Shown: one piece after another, positions 54,868-63,883 of the stretch
Layout of the letters: each line of letters starts with the position of its first letter
How positions within the stretch are numbered: position 1 is the stretch's first letter
Assembly: GCA_028532765.1 (NCBI GenBank)
Contig: JAQQAR010000027.1
Span: 1 to 64,000, forward strand
Reading direction: 5' to 3'
Length of the DNA stretch: 64,000 bases
Origin: Sphaerochaetaceae bacterium
Lineage (GTDB): Bacteria; Spirochaetota; Spirochaetia; Sphaerochaetales; Sphaerochaetaceae
Notes under the pieces: model-generated
Databases searched by the model: none
Seen by the model: the letters and a program-made list of their open reading frames with translations, nothing else
Told to the model about the DNA's origin: nothing
Made by a program: the position numbers and the translations under genes

Positions 54868-56292
54868 ATGAAAAAGCATATCGCCATCGACTTAGGTGCT
54901 TCCAACGGCCGGGTTCTCGTCGGGGACCTCGGCGAGTTTGAAGTCGTACATCGGTTTGTCACCCAAAACGACCAGATACTGGGGGAGTTCTATTGGAACA
55001 TCCAAAGCCTGTTTGCCGAGATCAAGGTGGGACTGAAGAAGGCTTTTGCCAAGTATGGAAGTGATATCACCTCCATCGGTATTGACACCTGGGGCGTTGA
55101 CTATGTGCTTACTGATGACAAAGGGGGCTTGGTCTCCCTTTGCTATCACTACCGTGACAGCAGAACTGATGGGTTGATCGAGCAGGTATCGAAGCAGTTG
55201 GGCGGAAAGATGCGGATCTATGAGAGAACCGGGATTGCCTTCCAGCCCTTCAATACCCTCTATCAACTTGCTGCCATGAAACGTGATCGCCCTGAAGCCT
55301 TGAAGGCAGCATCTCATTACCTGTCAGTACCAGACTTGCTTGCCTATTGGTTGACTGGGATCATGAAGAATGAACGTACCCACGCTTCAACTACGCAATT
55401 GTATGATCCAAAGCAAAAAACATGGGCATGGGACCTTATCGATGATATGGGTTCTGAGCGTTCCTTGTTCGGTGAAATCGTTGACAGTGGTACTGTATTG
55501 GGAAGCTTGACCACGGATGTTGCCCACGAAGTGGGGGCCTCCTCTGAGGTGGTCGTGATTGCCAGTGCTGCTCATGATACTGCGAGTGCAGTTGCTGCCG
55601 TTCCTGCTGAGGCTGGTGGGACGCCCCTGTATATCTCCAGCGGTACCTGGTCACTTCTGGGAGTTGAGCTCTCTGAACCCCGAACTGACCAAGCTTCCAT
55701 GGAGAGTGGGTTTACCAATGAGGTAGCAGCCAGCGGTGGTATCCGATTCCTCAAGAATATCATGGGGATGTGGATACAACAGGAGTGTGTCAGGCACTGG
55801 GAAAGGGAAGGGCAGGAGATCAAGTGGAAAGAGCTTGATGAGGAAACACTTCGCTGTACAGATTATCAAGGATACATCGATCCCTCTGATACCCGGTTCC
55901 TTAAACCCAATAGTCACGATAATCTGATGACTGACAGGATTGATGCCTGGTGCCGGGAGCATGATCTTCCCGCTCCTTCCAACCATGGCGAGTACATGGT
56001 TGCCATCTATCGAGGACTTGCCAAGGCCTATGCGAAAGCAATTAGTGATCTGGAGGCAGTGATCGGGAAGAAGTTTGCAGCCCTGCATATTATTGGTGGC
56101 GGATGCAAGAACGAGATTCTCGACCAATGGGCAGCCACTGAAACCGGTCTCCCTGTGTATGCAGGACCGGTGGAAGCTACAGCATTGGGCAACTTGGTAG
56201 TCCAAGCCTGGGCTACCGGTGAACTGGAAAGCCTGCAAGAGGGACGTGACCGGATCAAGCGGGAACAGAAGGTAAAGATCTTCAAGCCGTAA
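54868..56292 (+). CDS. rhaB: Rhamnulokinase
   Basis: The 474-residue FGGY-family kinase has AIDLGASNGRVLVG, GIDTWGVDYVLTD, SGTWSLLGVELSEP and IIGGGCKNEILDQWAA, closely matching RhaB. It phosphorylates L-rhamnulose at O1, the step between RhaA and the aldolase encoded 17 kb upstream. It is the last gene of the DeoR-led operon, 2 bp after the MDR, and gives that operon its rhamnose link. Confidence 0.94.
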   Translation: MKKHIAIDLGASNGRVLVGDLGEFEVVHRFVTQNDQILGEFYWNIQSLFAEIKVGLKKAFAKYGSDITSIGIDTWGVDYVLTDDKGGLVSLCYHYRDSRTDGLIEQVSKQLGGKMRIYERTGIAFQPFNTLYQLAAMKRDRPEALKAASHYLSVPDLLAYWLTGIMKNERTHASTTQLYDPKQKTWAWDLIDDMGSERSLFGEIVDSGTVLGSLTTDVAHEVGASSEVVVIASAAHDTASAVAAVPAEAGGTPLYISSGTWSLLGVELSEPRTDQASMESGFTNEVAASGGIRFLKNIMGMWIQQECVRHWEREGQEIKWKELDEETLRCTDYQGYIDPSDTRFLKPNSHDNLMTDRIDAWCREHDLPAPSNHGEYMVAIYRGLAKAYAKAISDLEAVIGKKFAALHIIGGGCKNEILDQWAATETGLPVYAGPVEATALGNLVVQAWATGELESLQEGRDRIKREQKVKIFKP

Positions 56293-56314
56293 CATAAAGA
56301 GCATCAGACAAAGC

Positions 56315-56338
56315 CAGCCCTTCCTTAACGGGGGGCTG
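56315..56338. terminator. Hairpin between rhaB and the convergent SNF2 gene
   Basis: CAGCCC (56315-56320) pairs with GGGCTG (56333-56338). T-rich sequence after it is short on both strands. It overlaps the stop codon of the helicase gene. Confidence 0.45.
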
Positions 56339-59300
56339 TCTCTGTATGGCTCTCCCTCAGTTCTATGAGTTCTTTCAGCTGTTCAGTTGAGAGCTCTGTT
56401 ATCCAATTCTCCCCCGCCGATACAACACTGTCAGCCAAATCTTTTTTGGAAGTGAGCATATCGTTTATGCGTTCCTCAAAGGTTCCTTCTGTAATGAGCC
56501 GGTGGACAGTTACCTGTTTGTCTTGCCCGATCCTGAACGCACGGTCGGTTGCTTGGTTCTCCACTGCTGGATTCCACCATAGATCATAGTGAATCACATG
56601 GCTTGCAGATGTAAGATTCAATCCAGTACCGCCTGCTCGAATTGAGAGAAGCATCAGCCAGCATTCAGGGTCAGATTGGAATTGCTTCACCATCGTATCG
56701 CGCTGTGTCCTGGTAGAACCTCCGTGCAGGAAGGGAGCTTCCAGTGAAAATGATTCTTTCAACAACTCTTGAAGCAGGAACCCCATTTGGGCGTATTGGG
56801 TGAAAATCAACACTTTCTCATTTCTCTGATGAATTGACTCAAGCAGGTCCATCAAGAGGGTAGTTTTCCCGGAATTCCCAGTTTCCTTGTTACTGGTGTC
56901 ACAGTAAAGGGCAGGGTGGCAACAGACCTGTTTGAGGGCTGTCATTAACTTGAATACCGCTCCCTTTTTTTCAATTCCATCAGCACCTTGCAGGGTTTTC
57001 TCCGTCTGCTCTACAATTCCCTTGTATAGTACTTTTTGCTCCAAGGATAGATTTGCGTACTTTTCAAGTACCAGCTTCTCTGGTAGGTCGTTGATGATTG
57101 AAGTATCAGTTTTGACTCGACGAAGCATCAAGGGTTTTGTAAGGGATCGGAATGCCTTCAAGGCAGCCTGATCATGGTACCGCTCAATGGGAATGGCAAA
57201 ATGGCTCTTGAAGCTTGTCTGATTACCCAGGTAACCCTTCATGACACAATCTATGATGCTCCAGTAGTCAAGCATTCGGTTTTCCACTGGTGTACCGGTC
57301 ATGGCGATGGAGTGATCGCTCTTCAGCTTGCTGACAGACTTTGCTTGGGCTGAGTCCCTATTCTTGATTGCCTGTGCCTCATCAAGGATGGTCACCGAGA
57401 AACGAGTTTTCTGTAAGAGTTCACTATCTCTTCTCACTGTAGCATAGGTGGTAATGATGCAGTCACTTCCCTTCTCAAGCTGTCGGTTTTGCCCATGATA
57501 CACAAAGGTTGAGAGAGAGGGGGCAAAGCGAGATATCTCATGTTCCCAGTTAGTCATCAGAGAGGCTGGAACAACAATCAAAACTGGTTTTTTCTGTGTG
57601 ATGATCTTCTTGTTCTTCAGGGCGACCAAGAATGTTATGACCTGTATTGTCTTACCTAATCCCATGTCATCGGCCAAGAGTGACCCCAATCCGATTGCAT
57701 GGTTGTGCATCAACCACTGAAACCCTCGCTCCTGATAGGGCCGTAATGAAGCATTGACTTCTGATGGTACTGCTATGGGTGTAATCTGCAAGAGGGAGTC
57801 AAATAGTTCCTGTACACCTTTTTCCATCATCACCGGCTGTTCATCATAGGTGCCCAACAAATGTGCCTTCAGGAGGTCGAGTGGGGAGAGTTTGATGGCT
57901 TTCTCCAGTCTGCGGTTGATTCTTCCAATCTCCTTTTCATCGAGCAATACATATTGATCCTTGAACGCAACATACTTTCGACCTTGATCCAACATGGATT
58001 GCAACGTTTCTGGGTCGATTGAATCCTCTCCCAAAACAATAGTCCATGAAACATCCAAGAGATCCCGTAAGGCAAGAAAACTCTCAGCAGATCCTCCACT
58101 GGAGGTACTCATGCGAACAGAAACACGTGGAGAGAGCGTCTTTTGCAAGCTTCTTGGGATGATCATACTGACCCCAAGTGCTTTCAAAGCTGGAAGGGCA
58201 TTGAACCAAGCATCGAGAAATTCATCACCAGTAACGGTAGTACTACCTCGTGCCATCAATGCTTTCTGGATGGGATTGAAGTAGGTTCCCAGATAACTGA
58301 GATCCTGGAGAATTGCAGCCGTCTCTGTGTTTTCTGAAAGAAATAAGGAGAGATCAATCGGTTCCTTATCTGCCTCTTTGACTTGGATGGTACACTGGAA
58401 GGTATCCTTTTCTGTTTCCTTCATCCAAAGGACGGGACGATGAGAGCGGATTGTGAGCATAAGTCTTCCAAGCCAGTGATGGATGGCAAGGGGATTCCCT
58501 CTCTGAGCAAGGGTCCTGACTTTATAGGGTGCTCCTGCAAAGAACAATGCATGCTCGTCAGTTTCTGGGATATTTGTAGTATCCACTAATAGGTCGCTGT
58601 AGGAGCGAACAAACAATGACACCATGAGAAAGATTTGTTGGAGCTTGTCTGCTGGTTTGGAATCAATGAAGACTAGATCCTTATCCTGCAACCTGGCTGC
58701 GAGGGAGTCTGTTATAGCCTTGATCTCAGGATTAAAATAGGCAGGAATCCAGTGAAGAATGTATTGGTCTTTACCAAGATCCAACAGTCTTGGGATGGCG
58801 CCATGAGTCTGCAGAAGCCGAAGGGCAAAGTTGTGTGCAAAGAGCAGGAGTGAAAGGACAGGCGGGTACTCCTCTGTTGAACCAATGGGAAAGGATTGGA
58901 GATAGGAGAGACATCCATCCATCTCTTGTGATGAAAAGGCAAGCTTGCCTTTGCCCTGTTTGAGAACTCCTTGCATTGTTTTTCCTTGATAGGTGATCTT
59001 ACACTCATCATAGAGGATGCTCGGAATCTGCTGAGGGATCTCCAGCTGATTGACAAATTTTGTGGTCTGTTTCGCAAGGCTTGAAATATAGGAGAGATAG
59101 TCTCGCTTGAAGTCATATTGAGGGGCAAAGAGAGGGGCCTCGGTAAGGACACGTTCAAGCACTGGTTTCATGTCCGGGATTACCTGGAGATCAAGCTCGC
59201 CCAATACAGTAGAAACACCCTTCCCATTGATCAGGGTAAGAGAATCCAAGGTTGGTATCTGCTCTTTAACAGTACTCCCGGAGTTCAGAAGCGATGATTG

Positions 59301-59789
59301 TACATCAAGTCCATGGAGGCGAAAGATAAGAAAAGGGTCCTTGTCGATCTCATTGGCAATCATGTAGATGACCGCAGCCAAGTGCTTGCAGGGGACAGCC
59401 CAGTCAGGACAGCTGCATTGCATCCCCAAATCCTTCCATGATTGCGGGAACAGCTTAATGCCGATATCCATACACTCTTGTTCAAGTTCTGGGGGGAGTT
59501 CTCCTGTTTGCAGGCTTCCCAGATAATAGGGATTTTCCCTGATAAGATCGATCAGTCTCTTGTTGTCTGCTTTCGTGTATTGACTGATTCCAACGATTAT
59601 TTTGTAAGGGGTAGCTCTTGTTCCTTGCACCCGTGCGGTTACATTACCTCTGTCGATTGTAATGGAACGAACTGAGCCGTTACGGGCATATCGCTTCCCT
59701 CTGGGTATCCTGTTCGAGTAATCGATTTGTGTAAGGGAGTCGAGCCATCGCTCTCCCCACCATGTGTTTCCATATTCGGTGTATGCCAT
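56325..59789 (-). CDS. SWIM zinc-finger SNF2-family helicase
   Basis: The ATG at 59789 (MAYTEYGNTWWGERWLDSL) gives 1154 residues. Order: an N-terminal region, a SWIM zinc finger CSCPDWAVPCKH (125-136), a long middle region, and a SNF2 ATPase with ADDMGLGKTIQV, LDEAQAIKN, a later HYDLWWNPAVENQATDRAF and RIGQDKQV. SNF2/RapA-like enzymes translocate on DNA to remodel nucleoprotein complexes. It is alone on this strand, between the rhamnose and second sugar operons. An in-frame TTG at 59816 is an alternative start. Confidence 0.9.
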   Translation of the reverse strand: MAYTEYGNTWWGERWLDSLTQIDYSNRIPRGKRYARNGSVRSITIDRGNVTARVQGTRATPYKIIVGISQYTKADNKRLIDLIRENPYYLGSLQTGELPPELEQECMDIGIKLFPQSWKDLGMQCSCPDWAVPCKHLAAVIYMIANEIDKDPFLIFRLHGLDVQSSLLNSGSTVKEQIPTLDSLTLINGKGVSTVLGELDLQVIPDMKPVLERVLTEAPLFAPQYDFKRDYLSYISSLAKQTTKFVNQLEIPQQIPSILYDECKITYQGKTMQGVLKQGKGKLAFSSQEMDGCLSYLQSFPIGSTEEYPPVLSLLLFAHNFALRLLQTHGAIPRLLDLGKDQYILHWIPAYFNPEIKAITDSLAARLQDKDLVFIDSKPADKLQQIFLMVSLFVRSYSDLLVDTTNIPETDEHALFFAGAPYKVRTLAQRGNPLAIHHWLGRLMLTIRSHRPVLWMKETEKDTFQCTIQVKEADKEPIDLSLFLSENTETAAILQDLSYLGTYFNPIQKALMARGSTTVTGDEFLDAWFNALPALKALGVSMIIPRSLQKTLSPRVSVRMSTSSGGSAESFLALRDLLDVSWTIVLGEDSIDPETLQSMLDQGRKYVAFKDQYVLLDEKEIGRINRRLEKAIKLSPLDLLKAHLLGTYDEQPVMMEKGVQELFDSLLQITPIAVPSEVNASLRPYQERGFQWLMHNHAIGLGSLLADDMGLGKTIQVITFLVALKNKKIITQKKPVLIVVPASLMTNWEHEISRFAPSLSTFVYHGQNRQLEKGSDCIITTYATVRRDSELLQKTRFSVTILDEAQAIKNRDSAQAKSVSKLKSDHSIAMTGTPVENRMLDYWSIIDCVMKGYLGNQTSFKSHFAIPIERYHDQAALKAFRSLTKPLMLRRVKTDTSIINDLPEKLVLEKYANLSLEQKVLYKGIVEQTEKTLQGADGIEKKGAVFKLMTALKQVCCHPALYCDTSNKETGNSGKTTLLMDLLESIHQRNEKVLIFTQYAQMGFLLQELLKESFSLEAPFLHGGSTRTQRDTMVKQFQSDPECWLMLLSIRAGGTGLNLTSASHVIHYDLWWNPAVENQATDRAFRIGQDKQVTVHRLITEGTFEERINDMLTSKKDLADSVVSAGENWITELSTEQLKELIELRESHTETAPR

Positions 59790-59963
59790 GGTTTTTACTA
59801 TGCAGTATTCATGCAAAAATTACCACCAATTTACTTGTCAATTTGGTACTGATCCATGCAAAAAGAGAGCAGGAAAACTACTCCATACCAATCCAAATAT
59901 ATCGATATTGCAAGGAGACATATCGTTCGATTCCAATAGATTTTCTAATTTGTGCGAGAGTAT

Positions 59964-59977
59964 TGTAAAGGTTTACA
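59964..59977. promoter_or_regulatory. LacI-type operator, distal
   Basis: TGTAAAGGTTTACA has 6-bp inverted arms with a GG centre. It lies 77 bp upstream of the perfect site. The region 59790-60195 has no gene and holds these operators, a promoter and leader hairpins. Confidence 0.6.
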
Positions 59978-60040
59978 CTTAGCTGTAGGTGTGTAAATAT
60001 AGTAAAAAACATACTAAAGGCTATACAAAGTAGAAAAACC

Positions 60041-60054
60041 TGTAAACGTTTACA
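60041..60054. promoter_or_regulatory. LacI-type operator, proximal, perfect palindrome
   Basis: TGTAAACGTTTACA is a perfect 14-bp palindrome with the central CG usual for LacI-family operators. It ends 8 bp before the TTGACA box. A LacI-family gene follows the operon at 63884. Confidence 0.78.
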
Positions 60055-60062
60055 TTTTTTCA

Positions 60063-60091
60063 TTGACAAATGGATTTTCCGATGTGAAGAT
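60063..60091 (+). promoter_or_regulatory. Promoter of the second CUT2 operon
   Basis: TTGACA (60063-60068), a 17-bp spacer and GAAGAT (60086-60091) preceded by TG at 60083. The -10 is weak and the extended TG may compensate. Confidence 0.45.
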
Positions 60092-60105
60092 ACATAAGAC
60101 ACAGG

Positions 60106-60174
60106 CAATAGGGGTTGTCCATCAGCGATGGATGCCTATTGTGAATATCACGCTTGCCAGGAGGCGAATCCTGG
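60106..60174 (+). other. Structured leader: three nested and tandem stems
   Basis: CAATAGG (60106-60112) pairs with CCTATTG (60135-60141) around an inner CCATC/GATGG stem (60119-60123 / 60127-60131). CCAGGA/TCCTGG (60157-60162 / 60169-60174) follows, then AAGGAG. The layout resembles the leader of the other binding-protein gene at 40021-40064. Confidence 0.55.
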
Positions 60175-60195
60175 AATTACTCAAAAGGAGTTTTT

Positions 60196-61272
60196 ATGAA
60201 GAAGACTGTAGCTATTTTGTTGGTACTGGCACTTGTCTGTACTGGTCTTTTCGCACAGGGCGGAAAAGAAGCAGCCGATGATACGGTTAAAATCGGTGCA
60301 CTTATCAGAAATCTGAACGAACAGTTTGTTAAGGACTATGCTGACAATCTTCGCAAGCTTGCAGAAGAGAACGGCGTTGAATTGAACCTGCAGGATGCTC
60401 AGGGTGACGTAGCTCGTCAGCTCGACCAGCTCAACACCTTGATCACCCAGGGATACAAGTATTTCGTGATTATTCCTCAGGACACCAGTGTAACTGAGCA
60501 AATGGCACAGCAAATCCAGGCTGTTGGTGGTGGCGCTGCCTTCTCCAATATCCAGCCTTCTGTTGATGCGCTGAAGGTAGGTAAGGATTTCTACCTTGCT
60601 TCCTCACCTGAGTTGGTTGCTGGTCAGTACCAGGCACAGATTGTAGATGACTACTTCACCCAGTATCCTGACAAGGCACCTGGTAAAGTGTTGAATATCC
60701 TGTACTTGCAGGGACAGCTTGGGCACCCCGCTCAGATCAGCCGTGAAGCTGGTTTTGTTGATACCCTTGAAAGCCTTGGTTATACCGTGAACTTTGTTGC
60801 AAAGGACACAGCTGACTGGACTCCAGACAAGGCTCAGGAAAAGATGGACACCTGGCTTGCAGCACACCGTGGCAAGTTCAACCTCGTGGTTGCACAGAAC
60901 GACGGCATGGCTCTTGGTGCAGTTGAATCCTTGGTTACCAACGGTTTGGTTGACAATGATGCCAGCGATGGTACCATCCTGAGTTTCCCTGTTCTCGGTA
61001 TCGATGCAACTGCCGATGCATTGAACTCCATGGATCAGGACAAGCTGTATGCTACCGTTCTGCAGGACTCAGTTGGACAGAGCAGCACCGCATTTGAGCT
61101 GGCTCTTGCAATGGCCACCAAAGGCACTGCACAGGGCGTAACCGCTTGGGGAATCGAGCCTGCCAAGGAAGTCATCAGTGAAGCACCTGCAAATGACCCA
61201 GCTGTCATTTCCCAGTGCTACCTGGTTCCTTTCAAGCCGATCACCAAAGAGAATTACAAGGACTTGATGTAA
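60196..61272 (+). CDS. CUT2 ABC substrate-binding protein 2
   Basis: The start at 60196 follows AAAAGGAG and opens a signal peptide (MKKTVAILLVLALVCTGLFAQ). The 358-residue product is a type-1 periplasmic binding protein with IGALIRNLNEQFVKDYADNL, LITQGYKYFVIIPQDT, VVAQNDGMALGAVESLV and VLGIDATADAL. It belongs to the ribose/xylose/galactose group. The LacI-type operator shared with fucI makes L-fucose a reasonable guess. First gene of the operon. Confidence 0.9.
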   Translation: MKKTVAILLVLALVCTGLFAQGGKEAADDTVKIGALIRNLNEQFVKDYADNLRKLAEENGVELNLQDAQGDVARQLDQLNTLITQGYKYFVIIPQDTSVTEQMAQQIQAVGGGAAFSNIQPSVDALKVGKDFYLASSPELVAGQYQAQIVDDYFTQYPDKAPGKVLNILYLQGQLGHPAQISREAGFVDTLESLGYTVNFVAKDTADWTPDKAQEKMDTWLAAHRGKFNLVVAQNDGMALGAVESLVTNGLVDNDASDGTILSFPVLGIDATADALNSMDQDKLYATVLQDSVGQSSTAFELALAMATKGTAQGVTAWGIEPAKEVISEAPANDPAVISQCYLVPFKPITKENYKDLM

Positions 61273-61280
61273 GACAAGAT

Positions 61281-61311
61281 TGTCTCCTGCTGCTGCCAGC
61301 AGTAGGAGACA
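61281..61311 (+). other. Strong hairpin between binding-protein and ATPase genes
   Basis: A 13-bp stem (61281-61293 with 61299-61311, one G-T pair, loop TGCCA) starts 8 bp after the stop codon. It occupies the same place as the stem at 41120-41149 in the other CUT2 operon and probably protects or partially terminates the upstream mRNA. Confidence 0.7.
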
Positions 61312-61353
61312 CTTTATGAACGACGATTGCAAAATATGGAAAGAGGAAGACAG

Positions 61354-62856
61354 ATGGACACAACATTTGCCCTGGAAATGGAAGGTATTACCAAAACCTT
61401 CCCTGGTGTAAAAGCCCTTGATGGAGTAACGCTCCGGGTAAAACCAGGAACAGTACACGCCTTGATGGGCGAGAATGGTGCAGGCAAATCGACGTTGATG
61501 AAGTGTTTGTTCGGTATTTACCAGGAAGATAAAGGGATTATCAAACTCAATGGAAAGGAGCACCGATTCAAGGACTCCCATGATGCGCTCAACCAAGGGG
61601 TGTCGATGATTCACCAGGAGCTGAGCAATGTTCCTGAGCGCTCGGTAGCAGAGAATCTGTTCCTCGGTCGCGAGCCACTGAACAAGTTTGGTTTGATCGA
61701 TCACAAGAAAATGAATGAGGATACCCGTCACCTGCTCAAGAACCTGGAGATCAATGTAAAACCAGAGGTTCGCATCGGTTCTCTATCCATTTCCATGCAG
61801 CAGACCTGTGAAATTGCCAAAGCAGTCAGTTACAATGCCTCGGTGGTTGTCATGGATGAACCCACCAGCTCTCTCACGGATAACGAGGTCAAACATCTCT
61901 TCAAGATCATCAACCAACTGAGGGAGCAGAACGTAGCGGTTATCTATATCTCCCATAAGATGGAAGAGATTTTTACTATAGCTGATGAAGTGAGTGTCAT
62001 GCGTGATGGCCAGATGATTGGAAGTTATGACGTAGCAGATATGACCAACGAGAAACTCATCTCTCTTATGGTCGGTCGTGATGCAAAGCTTCGGTTCCCT
62101 GAGTTCAAGAGTAATGTGGGAGAGGTCCTGTTGAAGGTGGAGAATCTAAGCTCCCCCAATCCCAGAAGCTTCCAGGATGTATCCTTTGAGGTGCATCGTG
62201 GGGAAATCCTTGGTATTGGTGGACTTATGGGAGCACAACGTACAGAATTGATGGAAGCAATCTTCGGTGTGCGTGCAACCCAGGAAGGAAAAATCTATGT
62301 TGATGGGGATGAGATCCTGAACATGACTCCCCGAAAAGCCATCGAACATGGTATCGGGATGATTACCGAGGATAGAAGAGGCAGTGGTATTTTTCCCTTG
62401 ATGAATATATCAAACAATACTTCAATTGCCTCCTTGAAAGAGTATCTGAACAAGTTGCACCTCCTTAAGCACAAGGAGATGAAGGAAGAGTCCGTTCGAT
62501 ACAACAAGGCACTCAGGACCAAGACTCCTACCATGGAGACATTGATCCAGAACCTCTCAGGAGGTAATCAGCAGAAGGTTATCATCAGTCGATGGTTGAT
62601 GACCTTGCCGGACATCCTGATCATGGATGAACCGACCAGAGGTATCGATGTCGGGGCTAAATATGAGATATACCAGATTATGGGACAACTGGTTGAACAG
62701 GGCAAGGCCATTATCATGGTCTCCTCAGAAATGCCGGAATTGATCGGAATGTCCCACCGGGTAATGGTTCTTTGTTCTGGGAAATGTACTGGCGTGTTGG
62801 ACAAGTCTGAGTGCACCCAAGAGAATATCATGCGTCTTGCAACGAAGTTCATGTAA
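61354..62856 (+). CDS. CUT2 ABC transporter ATPase 2
   Basis: The start at 61354 follows AGAGGAAG by 5 nt. The 500-residue double-cassette ATPase has GENGAGKSTLMKCLFG, a variant first signature LSISMQQTCEIAKA, VMDEPTSSLTDNE, then GLMGAQRTELMEAIFG (second, degenerate P-loop), LSGGNQQKVIISRW and MDEPTRGIDVG. It powers the permease that follows. Confidence 0.94.
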   Translation: MDTTFALEMEGITKTFPGVKALDGVTLRVKPGTVHALMGENGAGKSTLMKCLFGIYQEDKGIIKLNGKEHRFKDSHDALNQGVSMIHQELSNVPERSVAENLFLGREPLNKFGLIDHKKMNEDTRHLLKNLEINVKPEVRIGSLSISMQQTCEIAKAVSYNASVVVMDEPTSSLTDNEVKHLFKIINQLREQNVAVIYISHKMEEIFTIADEVSVMRDGQMIGSYDVADMTNEKLISLMVGRDAKLRFPEFKSNVGEVLLKVENLSSPNPRSFQDVSFEVHRGEILGIGGLMGAQRTELMEAIFGVRATQEGKIYVDGDEILNMTPRKAIEHGIGMITEDRRGSGIFPLMNISNNTSIASLKEYLNKLHLLKHKEMKEESVRYNKALRTKTPTMETLIQNLSGGNQQKVIISRWLMTLPDILIMDEPTRGIDVGAKYEIYQIMGQLVEQGKAIIMVSSEMPELIGMSHRVMVLCSGKCTGVLDKSECTQENIMRLATKFM

Positions 62857-62878
62857 GAAAGAGGGAGAAAAACCTACC

Positions 62879-63871
62879 ATGGAAATGAAAAAACTACTTA
62901 ACGACAGCAAAAAAGTTGCCTCACAATATACAACCTGGGTCACCTTTGTTGGATTGTTGCTATTGCTTTCCATTCTGACCAACGGACAAGCACTGCGGTG
63001 GAGCAGTATCAGGAATCTCCTGATTGCAGAATCGGTCAGATCCTTTGCAGCCCTGGGTGTTGGTATGATCATCATCACCAAGGGAATCGACCTTTCCATC
63101 GGATATGTCGTCTGTTTGACCGCTAGCGTTGCGGCTTCCTTTGCACAGAATCCGGATTACAGCTCTGCTATCTATGCAGGCCAGACTTTCCCTCTGATCG
63201 TTCCCATCGTTGCAGCCGTTGCCGCTGGTGGCCTGTTCGGTCTCTTTAACGGGTACTTGATTGCATATGGAAAGCTTCCTCCCTTTATTGCAACACTGGG
63301 TTCCATGTCCATTGCAAAGGGTTTGCAGCTCATCTATACCAAGGCAGCCGTTGTTGGTTCTCTGAACCAGAACTTCAAGAACATCAGTCAGGGAAGCGTT
63401 GGTCCTGTTCCCAATCTCATCATCTATGTTGCCATTGCAGCACTGGTTGTCTGGATATTACTCAAGCATACCCGTCAGGGAACTCACTTCTATGCGATCG
63501 GTGGTAATGCACAGGCAGCGCGGGTAAGTGGTATCAATGTCGAACGTGACCTTATGATGGTCTACTTCTATGCAGGTTTGCTCTATGGTACAGCTGGTAC
63601 CCTTCTGGCAAGCCGCCTTGGCTTGGCAAACTCGCTTACCGCAAACGGTATGGAGTTGGATGCCATTGCTGCAGTTACCGTTGGTGGTGTTTCACAGAAT
63701 GGTGGTGTTGGTAAGGTCAGTGGAATGATGGTCGGTGTCTTTACCATGGGCTTAATCAACTACGGAATGTCCTTCCTGGGCGTTGACAGCTACTACCAGC
63801 AATTGGTAAAAGGCTTTATCATTATCATCGCGGTCTACTTCGATATGAAGAAATACGCACGCCGCGCATAG
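62879..63871 (+). CDS. CUT2 ABC permease 2, single permease
   Basis: The ATG at 62879 gives 330 residues. The RbsC-like permease has TKGIDLSIGYVVCLTASVAA, KLPPFIATLGSMSIAKGL, AIGGNAQAARVSG and AAVTVGGVSQNGGVGKVSGM. Only one permease gene is present, so it should form a homodimer as in ribose and xylose systems, unlike the two-permease rhamnose system. Confidence 0.92.
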   Translation: MEMKKLLNDSKKVASQYTTWVTFVGLLLLLSILTNGQALRWSSIRNLLIAESVRSFAALGVGMIIITKGIDLSIGYVVCLTASVAASFAQNPDYSSAIYAGQTFPLIVPIVAAVAAGGLFGLFNGYLIAYGKLPPFIATLGSMSIAKGLQLIYTKAAVVGSLNQNFKNISQGSVGPVPNLIIYVAIAALVVWILLKHTRQGTHFYAIGGNAQAARVSGINVERDLMMVYFYAGLLYGTAGTLLASRLGLANSLTANGMELDAIAAVTVGGVSQNGGVGKVSGMMVGVFTMGLINYGMSFLGVDSYYQQLVKGFIIIIAVYFDMKKYARRA

Positions 63872-63883
63872 GTAGGTTGGTAC

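Noticed and set aside
59790-60195. Possible RNA gene in the 406-bp gap before the second CUT2 operon
   Set aside because: The stems are short and close to the ribosome-binding site. A leader with operators explains the region, and there is no tRNA-like cloverleaf.
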